NCBI RefSeq assembly: GCF_010120595.1 | Contig: NZ_CP038020.1 | Location: 1,302,001-1,366,000 of the forward strand | Source: Streptococcus thermophilus | GTDB lineage: Bacteria; Bacillota; Bacilli; Lactobacillales; Streptococcaceae | Direction: 5' to 3' | Length of the DNA stretch: 64,000 nucleotides | In this document: positions 60,769 through 64,000 of the stretch, in pieces | Layout: every line of letters starts with the position of its first letter | Position numbering within the stretch: the stretch's first letter is position 1 | Translations under genes and position numbers: made by a program | Notes under the pieces: model-generated | The model's input: the letters and a program-made list of their open reading frames with translations, nothing else | Databases searched by the model: none | Told to the model about the DNA's origin: nothing

Positions 60769-61587
60769 ATGAAGATTCAAACAACAAACCTTGATAAAGG
60801 TGGTGGCGGAAAAAGTAGTCATACCTACAATGAAGGAGATTGGTTGTCACGTGTTAAAAATAAGCGTGTCTTGCTAATTGATGGGGCAAGAGAATGTAAT
60901 TTAACGCACTCCTTTGATGTGACTAGTGAAAAGACAATTTATGATATTTTCACAACAGGTGAGTATGAAATCTGCCGTATAAATGATAATCTTAGCTTAA
61001 TCCGTGGAGATGAGCGACTGACAGATGAACAGTTAGACTTATCCAGTCGAAACAATAAGTATCTTCAGTTATTTATGTGGTTCAGTGAGCACTACGATGA
61101 ACTAGCTGAACAATTTGATATTATATTAATTGATACGCACAATGATGAAAGTCTAGTGACAGCGAATTTTATTGCTGTATCTGATATTGTCCTGGGGGTA
61201 ACGGATGCTTCTACTAACGGTTTTCGTGCCTGGTTAGCTCTCAAAAAATTTGTAGATTATATCAAGAGTGAAGCAGTAGAAGTGATTACAAAGAAAAGCT
61301 ATGTTAAGGCAGAAGCTTATCTTATTGGCAATAAGATTGAATTTTACGGCAATAATGTGACAGAAACTTGCAAGCAATTCTTGGATGTGGTTCAGGAAGA
61401 TGAGGCTTACTTAGGATCTATTCAGAAAAAGGAGTTAGTGGCTAAGAGTTTAGTTATTAACCAGAGTGTTTTTGAGCAACGTGAACAAATGACTGAAAAA
61501 CAAAAGCAGGATCATCAGAAATTTTATGATAATATAGAGTATGTCTATCAAAATATTTTAACGGTACTAGAAGGAGAGGCAGCATAA
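60769..61587 (+). CDS. parA: ParA-type partition ATPase
   Basis: This 272-residue member of the ParA/MinD family has a deviant Walker A near the N-terminus, TNLDKGGGGKSSHTYNEGDWL (usual KGGVGKTT), then VLLIDGARECNLTHSFDVT (Walker A'), IILIDTHNDES (Walker B) and LGVTDASTNGFRAW. It should use ATP-dependent DNA binding to segregate the extrachromosomal form. GGGAG precedes the ATG. It overlaps the RHH-protein gene by one base (TAATG). A ParA in a conjugative transposon implies that the circular form persists as a plasmid for some time, as described for TnGBS elements. Confidence 0.9.
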   Translation: MKIQTTNLDKGGGGKSSHTYNEGDWLSRVKNKRVLLIDGARECNLTHSFDVTSEKTIYDIFTTGEYEICRINDNLSLIRGDERLTDEQLDLSSRNNKYLQLFMWFSEHYDELAEQFDIILIDTHNDESLVTANFIAVSDIVLGVTDASTNGFRAWLALKKFVDYIKSEAVEVITKKSYVKAEAYLIGNKIEFYGNNVTETCKQFLDVVQEDEAYLGSIQKKELVAKSLVINQSVFEQREQMTEKQKQDHQKFYDNIEYVYQNILTVLEGEAA

Positions 61588-61859
61588 TGACAAATAATCG
61601 TTTTGCTCAATTAAGGGACACCTTTGATAAGGAGCTACCTAAAAAACGAAAACAATCATCAGGTAAAGAAGTAGCGGCACAAAAATCACCTGACAGCTAC
61701 GATAAAAAGGGACGTTACCCCTTTTCATTACATTATGATGTCCGTTATAATAAACTCGAAGAGTTGGTTTCCTATCATAAGGCGAAGTCTGCCTCAGATT
61801 ATTTAGAAAAATTGATTATCCAAGAGTGGAATAAACTACAACGTAAATTAAAGGATTAA
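61587..61859 (+). CDS. Ribbon-helix-helix-type partner of ParA (ParB-like centromere binder)
   Basis: This 90-residue protein has a basic, flexible N-terminal half (FDKELPKKRKQSSGKEVAAQK) and a C-terminal RHH-like domain (GRYPFSLHYDVRYNKLEELVSYHKAKSASDYLEKLIIQEWNK: one strand, two helices). Small basic RHH proteins coded just after ParA usually bind the partition site and repress their own promoter. It is thus the best candidate for binding the six GTTATATAAC palindromes. This is inferred from gene order and the site positions. Confidence 0.7.
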   Translation: MTNNRFAQLRDTFDKELPKKRKQSSGKEVAAQKSPDSYDKKGRYPFSLHYDVRYNKLEELVSYHKAKSASDYLEKLIIQEWNKLQRKLKD

Positions 61860-61869
61860 GGAGAAACTG

Positions 61870-62247
61870 ATGAATTATCTTTCAACCATGAGTGATATTC
61901 CTGAGTTTGCGACAACAGTTTTAGAGAGTGGGCAGTTTTATGTACCTAGACCATTGATGGAACATTGCCTTCCTGAGTTTGGTGCTAATGGAGTTACAGC
62001 TTATGCTTTGTTGCTAGATCGGTTACGTAAACCAATAGATTTTATCTATAAAGGTCAAGATGATGAAGGGAATATTTTTATTTACTTCTCAAATGAAGAT
62101 TTGGCTGAAGCGCTAAATTGTAGTAAAACGACAGTGATTTCGGTTAAAAAAATTCTGGCACAAAAACACCTTATCGTAGAAGTAAAGCAAGGTTTAGGGC
62201 AGCCAAATAGAATTTACTTGACTGATGAAATCTTGTCATATTATTAG
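61870..62247 (+). CDS. RepA_N-domain protein (replication initiator N-domain)
   Basis: In this 125-residue protein the sequence QFYVPRPLMEHCLPEFGANGVTAYALLLDRLRKPIDF, then DDEGNIFIYFSNEDLAEALNCSKTTVISVKKILAQKHLI and GQPNRIYL, is the winged-helix RepA_N domain of Gram-positive plasmid replication initiators. Full initiators have about 300 residues; here only the DNA-binding N-domain exists, so it may bind the origin together with another protein, or regulate copy number. AAGGAGAAAC precedes the ATG. It is the third gene of the parA operon. Confidence 0.8.
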   Translation: MNYLSTMSDIPEFATTVLESGQFYVPRPLMEHCLPEFGANGVTAYALLLDRLRKPIDFIYKGQDDEGNIFIYFSNEDLAEALNCSKTTVISVKKILAQKHLIVEVKQGLGQPNRIYLTDEILSYY

Positions 62248-62267
62248 TAAAAATTAGGAGACTGATT

Positions 62268-62615
62268 ATGATTGTTTTTGTTTCCCTCAAAAAAATGGTT
62301 CAGACTTTATGGTGGTTGATTGTAGCAATTGCTCTCTATATTTTCTACCAGACAATTGGATTAAATATGTTTTTCTTACTAGTCATTGGATTGTTAGCGT
62401 TAAAATTTGTTCCTGTGCTGTTTTTACCAATTCTTCTAATTGTAGTGGGTGTTCATTTTTCAGGTGACTTTTCATTCATTGCAGACTTTTTGGAAGCAGG
62501 GATCGTTATGATTGTAGGTATTCCATTTGTCTTTATAACTTGGATGTTTATCAATGATCAAGTGAATCTTCTCAAAGATTCTAACAAGCTAAAAAATAAA
62601 ACGAATAGAACATAA
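62268..62615 (+). CDS. Small polytopic membrane protein
   Basis: This 115-residue protein has three to four membrane helices (TLWWLIVAIALYIFYQTIG, FFLLVIGLLALKFVPVLFLPILLIVVGV, AGIVMIVGIPFVFITWMF) and a basic cytoplasmic tail (DSNKLKNKTNRT). TAGGAG lies upstream. It is the last gene before the transposase and ends in a terminator. No function is recognised. Confidence 0.55.
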   Translation: MIVFVSLKKMVQTLWWLIVAIALYIFYQTIGLNMFFLLVIGLLALKFVPVLFLPILLIVVGVHFSGDFSFIADFLEAGIVMIVGIPFVFITWMFINDQVNLLKDSNKLKNKTNRT

Positions 62616-62616
62616 G

Positions 62617-62645
62617 AGCTTTCCATTTTGTGGAAGGCTTTTTCT
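62617..62645 (+). terminator. Terminator after the parA operon
   Basis: AGCTTTCCA/TGGAAGGCT stem (one G-T pair), 5-nt loop, five T. Confidence 0.85.
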
Positions 62646-62664
62646 TTACAGAATAAAAAGAAAT

Positions 62665-62693
62665 TTGAAAAGGTTCCAGTAAATTTATAAAAT
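62665..62693 (+). promoter_or_regulatory. Promoter of the transposase gene
   Basis: TTGAAA (62665-62670), 17-bp spacer, TAAAAT (62688-62693), 34 bp before the ATG. Confidence 0.75.
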
Positions 62694-62727
62694 AGGGCAC
62701 GTTATTCTAATTTATGGGAGAGAGTCA

Positions 62728-64000
62728 ATGACAAACTTTGATGAACGAGAACTTAAAGAACAACTGCTTGCCCAAAATGCCCTTGATTTTTATGATTTTG
62801 TAGCTAAATACGATGAGCAAATGGTTCCAGTGATGAAAGCTAGAGGATACACCTGTATTCACTCAATGGAACGAACAGTTGCTTTTACCTTTGGAGAGTT
62901 TACGTTTCGCCGCCGCCGATGGAAGAAAGGGGAAGACTGGTTTGTTCCAGTGGATGAGAAACTTGGGTTAAAAAAGAATGTGCGTTTCTCCTGGGAATTT
63001 ATGTATCAGGTTGCTAGACTATCAACGATGATGCCTTATGAAAAGGTAACTCAGGTTATTCAGATGACTTACCATATTACGATTACAAAGCCTACCGTTG
63101 TTCAAGCAGTTAAACTGTGTGATCAGCTGCTGGCAGAACGTGCAACCTATCGTTTTTATGAAGATACTGATGGCAGAGAGAAGCATAAGGTAGATGTGAT
63201 TTATATTGAAGGTGACGGTGTGATGGTCAAGGCACGTGACGTAGATACGGATAACCGTCACTATGATTTATCGCATTTTGTAGTTCATACTGGAAGTCAT
63301 AAAGTTGGTAGTAATCGTTTTGAGCTAAAAGATAAAAAGGAGTTTGTTGGTTTGGATAATCGGTTGGCTAGAGAGCAAGTATTAGACTATCTCTATAACA
63401 CCTATGAGATAACCGAAAGAACACTTCTTATTACTAATTCTGACGGTGGTCACGGTTATACACCATATGTATTTAAGGAAATTGCTAAGGCCTTGAAAAT
63501 TAAACGTCACGAACACTTTTGGGATGAATACCATGTTAACCAAAAGATAAAATCCTTTTTTAAACCTTATTCAGAAGAGCTCCTGGATAGAGCTTTTCAG
63601 GCGATTAAGCAGCATGATAAAGGGAAACTTCGCACAGTTTTTGATACGACAGAAGCATTGATTTCAACCGAAGAAGAACTAGAGACTTTTAAGGAGTTTA
63701 AGAGAAAGCTACTCAATAATTTTCAATACACTAAGCCAGCTGAATTAAGAGGGTTCACTCATGCAGGGATAGGTATTATGGAGTCTCAACACCGTAAAAT
63801 TACTTACAGAATGAAGAAGCGTGGTATGTACTGGACAGTGTGGGGAGCAGAGACAATGAGCCGTATAATTGTTCTCAACTATGAGGAACAACTCAGAGAT
63901 TTATTTTTTGGTTCCTGGAGAGAGGAATATGAAAAAATGACTGAGCTAGAGTCTGTTTCGGCAGGTGTAATCAAGTCAAAACTTAATCGGATTGAGCGTG
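62728..64000 (+). CDS. ISLre2/TnGBS-type DDE transposase (partial, runs off the window)
   Basis: 424 codons are visible and still open at the edge. The family layout is clear: an N-terminal region with FTFGEFTFRRRRWKKGEDW and LGLKKNVRFSWEFMYQVARLSTMMPYEKV (DNA-binding HTH), then the catalytic triad candidates Asp163 (VIYIEGDGVMVK), Asp239 (LLITNSDGGHGYTPYVF) and Glu352 (GIGIMESQHRKITYRMKKRG). A Glu followed by SQHR in this group (former UPF0236) is characteristic. It should excise and insert the whole element in place of an integrase. Family members prefer sites upstream of sigma-A promoters. The rest of the gene and the right end of the element lie beyond 64000. Confidence 0.9.
   Translation, partial: MTNFDERELKEQLLAQNALDFYDFVAKYDEQMVPVMKARGYTCIHSMERTVAFTFGEFTFRRRRWKKGEDWFVPVDEKLGLKKNVRFSWEFMYQVARLSTMMPYEKVTQVIQMTYHITITKPTVVQAVKLCDQLLAERATYRFYEDTDGREKHKVDVIYIEGDGVMVKARDVDTDNRHYDLSHFVVHTGSHKVGSNRFELKDKKEFVGLDNRLAREQVLDYLYNTYEITERTLLITNSDGGHGYTPYVFKEIAKALKIKRHEHFWDEYHVNQKIKSFFKPYSEELLDRAFQAIKQHDKGKLRTVFDTTEALISTEEELETFKEFKRKLLNNFQYTKPAELRGFTHAGIGIMESQHRKITYRMKKRGMYWTVWGAETMSRIIVLNYEEQLRDLFFGSWREEYEKMTELESVSAGVIKSKLNRIER

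Larger units (their letters stand above)
16033..64000 (+). mobile_element. TnGBS-like integrative and conjugative element (left part; continues past the window)
   Basis: A continuous set of relaxase, relaxosome proteins, coupling protein, VirB2/3/4/6/8-like genes, cell-wall hydrolase, surface adhesins, plasmid-type ParA and RepA_N-domain proteins and, near the right side, a DDE transposase of the ISLre2/Mutator-like group. Nowhere is there a tyrosine or serine integrase. This combination is the known definition of the TnGBS family, first found in group B streptococci. The left boundary is not resolved: it lies between the IS3 remnant (15768) and the first element gene (16361). The right end is outside. 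Confidence 0.85.

Noticed and set aside
63022..63261. Minus-strand 79-codon frame inside the transposase
   Set aside because: The plus frame is the clear DDE transposase with catalytic motifs; the minus frame has no features.

Overview
The window looks like a dairy-type Streptococcus, most likely S. thermophilus or a close S. salivarius-group relative. The reasons are low GC, three copies of an IS1191-type IS256-family element of exactly 1313 bp where complete, remnants of IS1193/ISL3, IS6, IS30 and IS3-type elements, several decayed housekeeping genes, and the conserved chromosomal run DUF1003-rapZ-yvcK-whiA. This is inferred from sequence reading only; no database was searched.

Layout. 3-713: end of queE, then queF (queuosine pathway). 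897-7465: a decayed CAP/SCP-domain secreted-protein gene split by a 5.65-kb unit (1017-6671) bounded by two IS1191 copies. That unit holds remnants of a type I restriction system (hsdM, hsdS), an ISL3 transposase tail, an apparently intact GRP-family sugar transporter and a broken hypothetical gene. The same 8 bp (GTTACTAT) flanks its outer ends, and the host reading frame rejoins when the unit is removed. 7590-11110: DUF1003 protein, rapZ, yvcK and whiA, overlapping or nearly so. 11128-15800: a junk zone with a decayed C69 dipeptidase gene, IS6 and IS30 fragments, a tspO-like gene, a 5'-truncated hypothetical gene, a third IS1191 and an IS3 orfA fragment. 15860-16330: hairpins and one or two candidate small RNAs.

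From about 16.3 kb to beyond the right edge lies a large conjugative element of the TnGBS kind: conjugation genes, a plasmid-like replication/partition module and a DDE (ISLre2/Mutator-like) transposase in place of an integrase. Its order is: a replication/accessory module with an AEP-type primase (16.4-21.9 kb); an antisense zinc-ribbon gene (21.9-22.8); membrane proteins (22.9-24.8); an oriT-like region (25.17-25.6); relaxosome proteins, a secreted-type nuclease and a MobL-like relaxase (25.6-29.9); a 1709-aa LtrC/ArdC-like protein (30.3-35.4); topoisomerase and a Clp-type ATPase (36.0-39.6); VirB2-like, VirB8-like, an LPXTG protein and an antigen I/II adhesin (39.6-46.2); SSB, a GH3 enzyme and small proteins (46.3-48.5); VirD4 (49.0-52.2); a lipoprotein; VirB6-like and a BRCT protein (52.9-55.3); VirB3-like, a VirB4 N-domain-like protein, VirB4-like, and a CHAP cell-wall hydrolase (55.5-60.6); ParA, an RHH protein and a RepA_N-domain protein (60.8-62.2); and the transposase (62.7 to the edge).

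Two dispersed DNA signals tie the element together. (1) Seven near-identical 42-bp elements (TTGTCCGCTTAACGC, then TTATCYCTTA, then a -10 hexamer always 34 bp from the first base) precede seven transcription units, nearly all of them transfer genes; they look like promoters of one activator-controlled transfer regulon. (2) Six copies of a palindrome with core AAAAAGTTATATAACTTTTT lie only in intergenic gaps, two of them bracketing the parA promoter. They may be dispersed partition sites or operators. Other points: the only VirB4-like protein lacks the P-loop lysine and the Walker B aspartate, and the VirD4 carries an extra domain of about 140 residues.
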